A stretch of 5,098 bases of DNA from Anaerolineales bacterium UBA5069. Its GTDB lineage: Bacteria; Chloroflexota; Anaerolineae; Caldilineales; Caldilineaceae. The translations under genes and the position numbers were made by a program. Below are positions 1 through 5,059 of the stretch, in pieces. Under the pieces are notes generated by a model. That model saw nothing but the letters and a program-made list of their open reading frames with translations, ran no database searches and had not been told where the DNA came from. The DNA is taken from assembly GCA_002415895.1 (NCBI GenBank), contig DIAV01000139.1, positions 1-5,098 of the forward strand. The letters are read 5' to 3'. Each line of letters opens with the position of its first letter. Position 1 is the first letter of the stretch.

Positions 1-44
1 GTCCTTTGCGTAGTAATGTTGTTCCACGTGCGTGTCTGGGGGTG

Positions 45-866
45 CTACTGCTCGCGCGCGGTGAACTCGACGCGAATCACAAGATCATCGCCCACAGTGA
101 GCGTATTGGCGAAGCTGGGCGGCTCAATACCAAAGTCCGTAAGCAGCGCCTGGGTTGTGGCCACGCCCGTCAGTGTGTCGCCTGCCAGTGTGGCCGTTAC
201 ATCAAACGCGACCGCCTTGGTGATCTCGCGCACCGTCAGGTCACCCAGCAGCTTGAAGGCAACCTCTTCGCCCTCGGTATAGGTCGCGGGTACGTCCTCT
301 ATCGCCGTTGCCGTGAAGGTGGCCTCGGGGTACTTGTTGAAATTTGGCCCGTCCTTGCGAATCCAGTCGTCGCGCATGGAGCGCTCGGTGGTCAGCGTAT
401 TCATCTGCACGGTGAAACTGTTGTCACCCAGCGGCGCTGAGAGATCGTCGAGGTTGAGCTGGAGCTGGCCGCTGATGGCCTGGGTGCTGCCCTCCACATC
501 ATTGTTGCCTGCTTCAATGCCCAGTTTGGCAAGGGCGCCGGCAAAAAACTCTTCACTCACCTGATAGACAGCGCGCGACTCTTCGGGGACAATGACAAAG
601 GTGCGCTGGCCGGTCACCGCTGCGCCACCGGGCGCGGAGTCGCCCGCCGCAGAGCCGCCCGCTGCTGAGCCACCCGCCGCAGAGCCACCCGCCGCTGAAC
701 CGGCGGGCGTGGCGACTGCGCCAGGGGCAGCCTCAGCCTCAGCCGGCGCCGCGTTCATGGTCTCTGCGGCTGGCGCACCGCACGCACTCACCAGCGTGAC
801 GATCATAAGCAAGAGTAGAAGTTGCAACACAAACCGGTTACGAGACTGAGCTTTGATTGGGTGCAT
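45..866 (-). CDS. YceI-family lipoprotein with Gly/Ser/Ala repeat linker
   Basis: The predicted product has 273 residues. Residues 12-25 form a hydrophobic signal segment ending in a lipobox (V26-S27-A28-C29), so the mature protein should be lipid-anchored through Cys29. Residues 30-87 are a low-complexity Ala/Gly/Ser/Pro linker with repeated GGSAA units (about 57-75). Residues 88-272 match the YceI fold in length and pattern: alternating polar/hydrophobic beta strands, a 'MRDDWIRKDGPNFNKYPEATF' type segment near 164-184, then 'GDLTVREITKAVAFDV' near 208-223 and a closing strand near 260-270. YceI proteins form an elongated beta-barrel that binds isoprenoid or polyprenyl-type ligands in the periplasm or outside the cell; the ligand here is unknown. 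The start at 866 is chosen because an AGGAG Shine-Dalgarno lies 5 nt upstream and the signal peptide begins directly after it. Upstream is the sulfatase-like gene on the same strand, 163 bp away; a candidate promoter in that gap suggests separate control. The YceI call is strong, the ligand and role are not. Confidence 0.9.
   Translation of the reverse strand: MHPIKAQSRNRFVLQLLLLLMIVTLVSACGAPAAETMNAAPAEAEAAPGAVATPAGSAAGGSAAGGSAAGGSAAGDSAPGGAAVTGQRTFVIVPEESRAVYQVSEEFFAGALAKLGIEAGNNDVEGSTQAISGQLQLNLDDLSAPLGDNSFTVQMNTLTTERSMRDDWIRKDGPNFNKYPEATFTATAIEDVPATYTEGEEVAFKLLGDLTVREITKAVAFDVTATLAGDTLTGVATTQALLTDFGIEPPSFANTLTVGDDLVIRVEFTAREQ
642..701 (-). repeat. Four tandem 15-bp units coding the GGSAA linker
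   Basis: Four imperfect 15-bp units lie at 642-656, 657-671, 672-686 and 687-701. They differ by a few substitutions, and a more degenerate fifth copy may sit at 627-641. On the minus strand each unit encodes five residues of the Gly-Gly-Ser-Ala-Ala type. The repeat stays in frame, so gain or loss of a unit would only change the distance between the lipid anchor and the YceI barrel. Such repeats are prone to slippage. Confidence 0.85.
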
Positions 867-871
867 GGCAT

Positions 872-878
872 CTCTCCT
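872..878 (-). promoter_or_regulatory. Shine-Dalgarno of the YceI lipoprotein gene
   Basis: The minus strand reads AGGAGAG here, 5 nt before the ATG at 866-864. It decides the start: the frame stays open upstream to about 1328, but that extension has no signal peptide at its N terminus and would bury the lipoprotein signal. Confidence 0.75.
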
Positions 879-910
879 GAATGTGGGGGATGGTGCATAG
901 GTGGCGCATC

Positions 911-934
911 GTGCGCACCGTGCCGGCTGCGCAC
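911..934 (-). repeat. 7-bp inverted repeat in the lipoprotein leader
   Basis: GTGCGCA at 911-917 is the exact reverse complement of TGCGCAC at 928-934, with a 10-nt loop. If transcription starts near 938, as the candidate promoter predicts, this stem would form in the 5' untranslated leader of the lipoprotein mRNA, about 45-70 nt before the start codon. It overlaps the neighbouring palindrome at 933-949 by two bases. It may be an RNA hairpin or part of a protein-binding site. The sequence is GC-rich, so chance occurrence is possible. Confidence 0.4.
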
Positions 935-949
935 AATGCGCTGCATTGT
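933..949. promoter_or_regulatory. Perfect 17-bp hyphenated palindrome, candidate operator
   Basis: ACAATGC at 933-939 and GCATTGT at 943-949 are exact reverse complements around a 3-bp centre (GCT). The palindrome covers most of the candidate -10 hexamer of the lipoprotein gene and runs over its expected start site, the classic position for a repressor site. Which regulator would bind is not visible; no regulator gene lies in the window. Confidence 0.5.
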
Positions 950-974
950 AACCAACACGCGGTGGGCCGGTCAG
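945..974 (-). promoter_or_regulatory. Candidate sigma-70-type promoter of the lipoprotein gene
   Basis: On the minus strand, CTGACC (969-974, four of six matches to TTGACA) and TACAAT (945-950, five of six matches to TATAAT) are separated by 18 bp. Transcription would begin near 938 and leave a leader of about 70 nt. This is the best -35/-10 pair I find in the gap between the two minus-strand genes, and it overlaps the palindrome at 933-949. Confidence 0.45.
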
Positions 975-1000
975 TAAGCGTTTCGCATGTTCGCGACGGT

Positions 1001-1019
1001 TGCATACACGTTGTATGCA
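1001..1019 (-). repeat. Hairpin just after the sulfatase-like gene
   Basis: TGCATAC at 1001-1007 and GTATGCA at 1013-1019 are exact reverse complements around a 5-nt loop; the stem can be lengthened by a G-T and a G-C pair outside it. It begins 10 bases after the stop codon of the sulfatase-like gene (1030-1032). On the minus strand no run of T follows, so it is not a textbook intrinsic terminator. It could protect the mRNA 3' end, act as a weak terminator or be an operator. Confidence 0.45.
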
Positions 1020-1029
1020 GCTTGAGCGC

Positions 1030-2973
1030 CTATTGTGTGGCTCCGGGAAGCTGCGCCTCGTGCATGGGGATTGCGCCCGTGGGCAGGTACGCAGGCAGCG
1101 CAATGTCCGACGGGCCATACTGCGCTGTAAGCACGCGCATGAGCAGCGAGTAGATGCCTTCGTGGTGCAGCGTTGTCTCCATACTCTCCACGGCGAGACC
1201 GGCGCTGAAGCCATAAGGTGCAAACGCCGCAATGCGCGCAGGGTCGCGGCTGATGATATGGATAGGCGTCTCCCAGCCATCGCTGCGGCGCGAGACAACC
1301 GGCGGCTGGTGATCGCCCACCAGCACAAAAAGAGTGTTATCGTCGCCCTGCTCCTGAATCAGGCGAGTGAGCATGTGCAACTCATAGCTGATGGCGTTGA
1401 GGTAATTGCGGCGTCGCTGGCTGTGTTCGATTGCATCGGGATCAACTGCTGCTGGGTCAAAGTCACCGGCGGCGGGCGCGGCCAGCGTGCGCCAGTCGTC
1501 CACCAGCGCAGGCAGCGGTGTCCACGGGTAGTGCGAGTTTTGCGTAATCGTGAAGAAGAAAAGGGGCTGATCCCCCTCGCTGTGCAGCGTTGCCACAGCA
1601 TGATTAAGCGTGTACTGGTCGGCTGGGGCCCCGCCCCAGCCATAACCGGGGCCGCGATAAGCAAGGTCTGCGTGGCGAATCAGGGTGTCGATGCCATAGA
1701 AGCGGCTTGTGCGCTGCCAGGCCACCTCGCCAAAGTTGTCATCCAACGCCGACAGCCACGCGAAACGGTAACCCTGATCGTGCAGCGTGCGCCCCAGGCT
1801 GGGCCAGGTGTCCACCTGGTATTTGTTGAGCAGGGAGAGGTATTGGGGCTGGTTGTCCACTCTTACACCCAGCAGCGCGCTGGTGTAGGCCATCCATGAG
1901 CCGCCGCCCCATGTGGGTGAGGTGCTGAGCGACGATGTGCTCTGCCAGCCGTAAGCGGCCAGGTCGCTTTCAAGCTCTGCCAGCAGCGCCAGGTAGGCGG
2001 CGCGGAAGTCGTCACGCTTGTAGAGGACACTGCCGTAGGATTCGACGAAGATCAGGTAGATATTGGGCGGGTTGCGCAGCGCGCCGGGTGTGTAGGCATA
2101 GGCTGCCTGAACAGCCGCGTCATCAAAGGCAAGCACGTCGTGACGCAGGCTGCGCGAGGCAACAATGTTGCGTTGCAGTTTGTAGCCGAGGCTGCTCGCA
2201 ACCATCTCCGGGCTTGCGGTGTAGAACTGATAGCGCACGAGTGCGACCAGACAAAGCAGCGCCAGCCCTGCAATCAGCACGCGGCCGGCGCGCGCCAGCC
2301 CTGCTGCTGCTCCCGCAGTCAGGAGTAAATCCAGCAACAAGAGAATCAGCGCCACCGTGACTGTCAGCGCAAACACCCCGCCAACGGCCAGCAGCCACGC
2401 GCTGCCCATGTTCTCCAGCAGAAAGGGCAGGTTGTCGCGCGCAAGTTGCAACTGGCTGTAGAAGTTGGGTTCCAGCAACCAAACCGAAAGCAGCGCGGCT
2501 TCGTAGATTGCATACACCAGTGCCAGCAGATAGACCAGTGCCGCGAAAATGCCAAAGGGCAGCCCCCGCAGCCGCCGCACCCACACCCAGAGGGCAGCCA
2601 GCAGCGTTAACTCAATGGAAATGCGCATGGGATCGGCGCCCGCGCGCCAGATGAAGAGTTGATTCAGCGCGACGCGCCAGCCGCCTGTAAAGAACGGCGC
2701 CGCCGGGGCCTGCACGTCGCGCCCCAGCAGGTAGAGAGGCAGGAAGAGGAGCAGGTTGAGTGCCGCATACGCCCCCCAAAAGGCAAGATTGGGATGGCGT
2801 CGGCAAGGTGTGATCAGGCGCTGGTGGAGAGAAATCAAGGATATGGTACTCGCAATGAGCGCAAATAGGGAGGGCCGGCACACAGGCTGTGCATGACAGT
2901 TGTGCGATTGTAGCCGCGCTGCGCTCGCGCAGCCAACCCGCGCAGCCAACCATGTCCATGAAAACTCCATCAT
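1030..2973 (-). CDS. Membrane sulfatase/LTA-synthase-like phospho- or sulfotransferase
   Basis: The frame encodes up to 647 residues. Hydrophobic helices lie near 64-83, 117-132, 139-167, 191-217 and 229-247, with a possible extra one at 35-50. A soluble domain from about 300 to 625 follows and should face outward. It carries alkaline-phosphatase-superfamily marks: a strand ending in a metal-binding Glu ('YLIFVESYG', E311), a Gly-rich nucleophile loop ('TWGGGSW', S359 the likeliest nucleophile), 'ITQNSHYPWT' (H481) and 'VGDHQPP' (D554, H555). This order matches LtaS/OpgB-type enzymes, which transfer or hydrolyse phosphoglycerol or similar groups on envelope glycans or lipids; five N-terminal helices also match LtaS. 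The substrate cannot be read from sequence. The start is uncertain: ATG at 2973 has no clear Shine-Dalgarno, residues 1-33 look unlike coding sequence, and GTG (residue 31) or TTG (residue 46) are alternatives. The next in-frame ATG (residue 116) would remove the first helix. Confidence 0.87.
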   Translation of the reverse strand: MMEFSWTWLAARVGCASAARLQSHNCHAQPVCRPSLFALIASTISLISLHQRLITPCRRHPNLAFWGAYAALNLLLFLPLYLLGRDVQAPAAPFFTGGWRVALNQLFIWRAGADPMRISIELTLLAALWVWVRRLRGLPFGIFAALVYLLALVYAIYEAALLSVWLLEPNFYSQLQLARDNLPFLLENMGSAWLLAVGGVFALTVTVALILLLLDLLLTAGAAAGLARAGRVLIAGLALLCLVALVRYQFYTASPEMVASSLGYKLQRNIVASRSLRHDVLAFDDAAVQAAYAYTPGALRNPPNIYLIFVESYGSVLYKRDDFRAAYLALLAELESDLAAYGWQSTSSLSTSPTWGGGSWMAYTSALLGVRVDNQPQYLSLLNKYQVDTWPSLGRTLHDQGYRFAWLSALDDNFGEVAWQRTSRFYGIDTLIRHADLAYRGPGYGWGGAPADQYTLNHAVATLHSEGDQPLFFFTITQNSHYPWTPLPALVDDWRTLAAPAAGDFDPAAVDPDAIEHSQRRRNYLNAISYELHMLTRLIQEQGDDNTLFVLVGDHQPPVVSRRSDGWETPIHIISRDPARIAAFAPYGFSAGLAVESMETTLHHEGIYSLLMRVLTAQYGPSDIALPAYLPTGAIPMHEAQLPGATQ

Positions 2974-2981
2974 TTAGCGGG

Positions 2982-3010
2982 TTGCGCGCTTGATTGCGGA
3001 CTTGTATACT
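2982..3010 (+). promoter_or_regulatory. Weak candidate promoter for the plus-strand genes
   Basis: TATACT at 3005-3010 (five of six matches to TATAAT) lies 17 bp after TTGCGC at 2982-2987 (only the TTG matches the -35 consensus). Transcription would start near 3017 and give a leader of about 210 nt before the first gene at 3229, which is long. On the opposite strand the same core reads TATACA and would put a start about 25 nt before the sulfatase-like ATG, but no convincing -35 accompanies it. Confidence 0.25.
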
Positions 3011-3099
3011 ACCGTTGCTCTACGCCAACCCTACGCGCAGCGCAGAGTCCGTATGCGCGCGCAATAGGCGCGCTGTATCAGGCCATACAGGAATTGGGC

Positions 3100-3126
3100 A
3101 TGACGCAGCCGAATCTTCTGTGTCAT
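3100..3126 (+). repeat. 9-bp inverted repeat in the long leader region
   Basis: ATGACGCAG at 3100-3108 pairs with CTGTGTCAT at 3118-3126 across a 9-nt loop, with eight Watson-Crick pairs and one G-U pair as RNA. It sits about 100 bp before the first plus-strand gene. It could be an operator half-site pair or an RNA hairpin. It includes the ATG of the possible small ORF that begins at 3100. Confidence 0.4.
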
Positions 3127-3210
3127 CATGGATGTGCGCGACTTATGCCCGCCAGGGCACGTAATCTCTATCATTGCAGCCCGCATTTATTACCACATCT
3201 TTTACCGTAG
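3100..3210 (+). CDS. Possible 36-residue leader ORF (doubtful)
   Basis: An ATG at 3100 opens a 36-codon frame ending in TAG at 3208-3210, 18 nt before the ATG of the next gene. An AGGAA Shine-Dalgarno-like stretch lies at 3089-3093, 6 nt upstream. The product would be rich in His, Cys, Leu and Pro, with two HLLP repeats at its end. Against it: the third codon positions are only about 40% G or C, unlike the neighbouring genes, and I recognise no family. The start codon lies in the 5' arm of the inverted repeat at 3100-3126. It is as likely to be an accidental frame as a regulatory leader peptide. Confidence 0.15.
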   Translation: MTQPNLLCHHGCARLMPARARNLYHCSPHLLPHLLP

Positions 3211-3228
3211 ACCACAGGAGAATATGCC

Positions 3229-3654
3229 ATGACAAGCACGCAACCACGCCGCCGGACCCTGGCAATTACCATTTTGGCAGTCGTTGCCGTTATCGCCGGC
3301 GCCAATGCCTTGTTCGACATGCTCCGTTTCCTGCGCATAGTGCCGATTACGCTGGGTGACATGCAGTTCTTTGCGCCCAACATCAATTGGCTTGGCGCCC
3401 TTTTTGCAGGCCTCCTCGTGCTGATCTGGTGGTCCACCGCTGCCCAATTATGGCGGTTGGACCCGCGCGGCTGGCTCTTTGTGGTGCTTGTGGCCACGCT
3501 GAACCTGATCTTCCTGGTGATGGCCTTGATTGGCCACTCCACGTTGGCCGCCGTGTCAACCGGCCTTGTCATTAACGGCGTCGCGCTGATTCTTGGCCTG
3601 CTGCCGAGCACGAAGGCCGCGTTTGGCCTACCGCCTGCACAGCCAAAACGATAG
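3229..3654 (+). CDS. Small four-helix membrane protein, family not recognised
   Basis: The 141-residue product starts with a short basic segment (PRRR at 6-9), followed by four hydrophobic helices near 11-31, 53-75, 81-101 and 106-125, and a short C-terminal tail ending in PAQPKR. By the positive-inside rule both ends should face the cytoplasm. Between helices 1 and 2 is an outward loop of about 20 residues; a basic turn (RLDPRG, 76-81) links helices 2 and 3. No catalytic motif is visible. AGGAG at 3216-3220, 8 nt before the ATG, fixes the start. It is followed after 56 bp by the first HdeD-like gene on the same strand, which suggests an operon of membrane proteins. Size and layout recall small uncharacterised bacterial membrane families, but I cannot name one with confidence. 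Confidence 0.85.
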   Translation: MTSTQPRRRTLAITILAVVAVIAGANALFDMLRFLRIVPITLGDMQFFAPNINWLGALFAGLLVLIWWSTAAQLWRLDPRGWLFVVLVATLNLIFLVMALIGHSTLAAVSTGLVINGVALILGLLPSTKAAFGLPPAQPKR

Positions 3655-3710
3655 CCAACACCGATTTCAGGTGGCGCAGGTGCACCCTTCGCCCGAAAGG
3701 AAGGCAAGCA

Positions 3711-4322
3711 ATGGTCAATGTCCCGACATCCGACGATATTGTAAACGTTGCAATGAAGTACAAGCCATGGGCCGGTTCGTGGTGGAACGCGCTCATTCAG
3801 GGGCTGCTGGCGCTCGCGCTTGGCATCTTCCTCTTCATGAATCCGCTTGAGGCCACGCGGGTGCTTGCGCAGTTCCTTGCGCTCTATCTCTTCATCAGCG
3901 GACTCTTTGCCATTGAAGCGGGTCCCCGCCTTATTGCGCAAGCAGGTGTTGGCAAGATCGCCTATTACAAGGGGTTGGCAGGCGCGCTGATTGGTGGCAT
4001 TATCGTCTTCCTGCTCATCCTGCAATGGCTCAGCAATGACACGGGCCTGCTCCTGCTTGGCGTTGGCCTGTTGATCTATGGGGCGATTGGGCTTTATCAG
4101 GCCTATGCGGATAAGAGCAGGAACGGCCAGATTATTGGCTATATCTCCTCGGCGCTCTTCCTCTTCCTGGGGCTGGCGGCGGTCTTTTTCCGCGGGCAGA
4201 ATGTCATGCGGACATGGGTTGCGCCCGTTTTGATGGTTTTGGGTGTGGGCCTGATCATCATGGCTTTCATCCGCCGCAGCAATGCGCAGAAGGCCAAGGC
4301 GGAGGCCGCTGCGGCCGCGTAG
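3711..4322 (+). CDS. HdeD/DUF308-family six-helix membrane protein (first copy)
   Basis: The product has 203 residues. A polar N terminus of about 22 residues leads to six hydrophobic helices near 25-43, 49-69, 85-106, 111-130, 140-160 and 167-187, then a basic, Ala-rich cytoplasmic tail (RRSNAQKAK, then only Glu and Ala). The entry into helix 1 (S23-W24-W25), the spaced glycines, a Pro at 45 after helix 1 and 'LYLFISGLFAIEA' in helix 2 are the pattern of HdeD-type DUF308 proteins, which are usually about 180-200 residues. E. coli HdeD is tied to acid resistance; whether this copy has any such role is unknown. AGGAAGG at 3698-3704, 6 nt before the ATG, supports the start. It lies 56 bp after the four-helix gene and 158 bp before a second family member, to which it aligns clearly in helices 1 and 2. 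Confidence 0.85.
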   Translation: MVNVPTSDDIVNVAMKYKPWAGSWWNALIQGLLALALGIFLFMNPLEATRVLAQFLALYLFISGLFAIEAGPRLIAQAGVGKIAYYKGLAGALIGGIIVFLLILQWLSNDTGLLLLGVGLLIYGAIGLYQAYADKSRNGQIIGYISSALFLFLGLAAVFFRGQNVMRTWVAPVLMVLGVGLIIMAFIRRSNAQKAKAEAAAAA

Positions 4323-4409
4323 CCGGCGAACCTCTGCCACAAGAGCGTAGTAAGCCCCCACTGCCTTGTATGGGTTTCCCGTTTCAGGTACTGCTGGGTT
4401 CATAATATA

Positions 4410-4425
4410 ACCGAGTTACCGAGTT
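4410..4425. repeat. Tandem 8-bp direct repeat (ACCGAGTT twice)
   Basis: ACCGAGTT occurs at 4410-4417 and again at 4418-4425, directly after an AT-rich stretch (CATAATATAA, 4401-4410) in the gap before the second HdeD-like gene. It could be a pair of regulator half-sites on one face of the helix or a small duplication. The AT-rich stretch offers CATAAT or TATAAC as -10 hexamers, but no good -35 lies at the proper distance. Confidence 0.45.
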
Positions 4426-4450
4426 ATTGATCGCAAAATCACGAAGGTAT

Positions 4451-4463
4451 TGCCAATTTGGCA
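4451..4463. promoter_or_regulatory. Perfect 13-bp palindrome before the second HdeD-like gene
   Basis: TGCCAA at 4451-4456 and TTGGCA at 4458-4463 are exact reverse complements around a single central T. The right arm ends one base before the AGAAAGG ribosome-binding site (4465-4471). As DNA it is a compact candidate operator. With a one-base centre it cannot fold fully as an RNA hairpin, so protein binding is the better explanation if it is functional. Confidence 0.45.
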
Positions 4464-4464
4464 C

Positions 4465-4471
4465 AGAAAGG
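4465..4471 (+). promoter_or_regulatory. Ribosome-binding site that sets the start at 4481
   Basis: AGAAAGG lies 9 nt before the ATG at 4481. The frame is open further upstream to a TTG at 4427, but that start has no ribosome-binding site and would add 18 charged residues not expected in this family. Confidence 0.55.
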
Positions 4472-4480
4472 TATTCTTCC

Positions 4481-5059
4481 ATGGCCGCTTCCAGTACAAC
4501 GCTTGACAAGCCGTTGAACGATAACACCATTTCTCCCTGGTGGGCGACGCTGCTTTCGGGCATTGCGCTCTTGATCGTGGGCTTCTTCCTCCTGCGCAAA
4601 CCAGTCACAAGCACGTTGATCCTGTCACAGATCATCGGTTGGTTTTTCCTCTTCGAAGGTATCTTGAGCATCGTCATGATCTTCGTGGATCGGCGCGGCT
4701 GGGGCTGGAAGCTTGTCATGGGCATCATCGGCATCATCGCCGGCTACTGGGTAATTACCAATCCGGTTGCCGCCGCTGTATGGATGCTGGTGTGGGTCGT
4801 AATCGTGTTGGGCGTGCAGGCGCTCATGTTCGGTGCGACGGCGCTTGTGGCTTCCTTCCAGGGGGCAGGCATTGGTACAGGCATCCTGGGTGTGGTAAGT
4901 ATCATCCTGGGTGGCATGTTGCTGTTCAACAACATTCTCTTCACAGCAGCAGCGGTGCCCTGGGTCTACGGCATCTTTGCGATTGTGGGCGGTCTGGCAA
5001 CCATTGGTGGTGCGTTTGCACAGCGCAGCCAGCAGAATAAGGTTGCCGCAGCCCGCTAG
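4481..5059 (+). CDS. HdeD/DUF308-family six-helix membrane protein (second copy)
   Basis: The 192-residue product is close to the usual HdeD length (E. coli HdeD, about 190). Six hydrophobic helices lie near 21-38, 45-67, 77-93, 98-122, 128-149 and 157-178, with a short polar, basic C terminus. Features typical of the family are P19-W20-W21 entering helix 1, 'GFFLLRKP' at its end, 'GWFFLFEGILSI' in helix 2, the basic loop 'DRRGWGWKL' (70-78) before helix 3 and 'GYWVITNP' after it. It is a more canonical member than the first copy, which lacks the Asn-Pro after helix 3. HdeD proteins are inner-membrane proteins linked to acid stress in enterobacteria; the molecular activity is not established. 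The gene sits 158 bp after its paralogue, with a palindrome just before its ribosome-binding site, so it may be expressed independently. The stop is followed by only 39 bases of the window, with no clear terminator. Confidence 0.9.
   Translation: MAASSTTLDKPLNDNTISPWWATLLSGIALLIVGFFLLRKPVTSTLILSQIIGWFFLFEGILSIVMIFVDRRGWGWKLVMGIIGIIAGYWVITNPVAAAVWMLVWVVIVLGVQALMFGATALVASFQGAGIGTGILGVVSIILGGMLLFNNILFTAAAVPWVYGIFAIVGGLATIGGAFAQRSQQNKVAAAR

Larger units (their letters stand above)
2974..3228. other. Divergent intergenic region between the two gene groups
   Basis: This 255-bp stretch separates the start of the minus-strand sulfatase-like gene from the start of the plus-strand membrane-protein genes, so it must hold promoters for both. 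I see a GTATAC core near 3004-3009 that could serve as a -10 in either direction, an inverted repeat at 3100-3126, small GC-rich stems at 3057-3073 and 3146-3159, and a doubtful 36-residue ORF. Part of the 3' portion (3160-3210) is noticeably more AT-rich than the rest. Confidence 0.7.

Noticed and set aside
1..44. Possible gene or terminator downstream of the lipoprotein gene
   Set aside because: Only 44 bases are present; apart from a CACGTG hexamer I see nothing that supports a feature.
642..701. CRISPR-like or mobile repeat array
   Set aside because: The units are directly abutting 15-mers without spacers and encode an in-frame protein linker.
867..1328. Upstream extension of the lipoprotein frame
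   Set aside because: The frame is open to about 1328 but overlaps the end of the sulfatase-like gene and would bury the signal peptide. The strong Shine-Dalgarno at 872-878 supports the start at 866.
1000..1899. Long open frame on the plus strand opposite the sulfatase-like gene
   Set aside because: The minus-strand frame carries the conserved metal-site motifs; the plus-strand translation shows no domain.
3057..3073. GCGCGC stem with a 5-nt loop in the divergent region
   Set aside because: It is a short alternating GC run in GC-rich DNA, likely by chance, with no T run to suggest a terminator.
3146..3159. TGCCC/GGGCA stem with a 4-nt loop
   Set aside because: Only five base pairs; not enough to claim a structure alone, and it lies inside the doubtful small ORF.
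3171..4403. Long open frame on the minus strand opposite the plus-strand membrane genes
   Set aside because: Its translation is a charged, low-order sequence without a family pattern, and it lies antisense to two genes with clear helices and Shine-Dalgarno sites. It is a by-product of GC-rich codon use.
4427..4480. TTG start adding 18 residues to the second HdeD-like protein
   Set aside because: No ribosome-binding site precedes it, the added residues are charged and not family-like, and ATG 4481 has AGAAAGG at good spacing.
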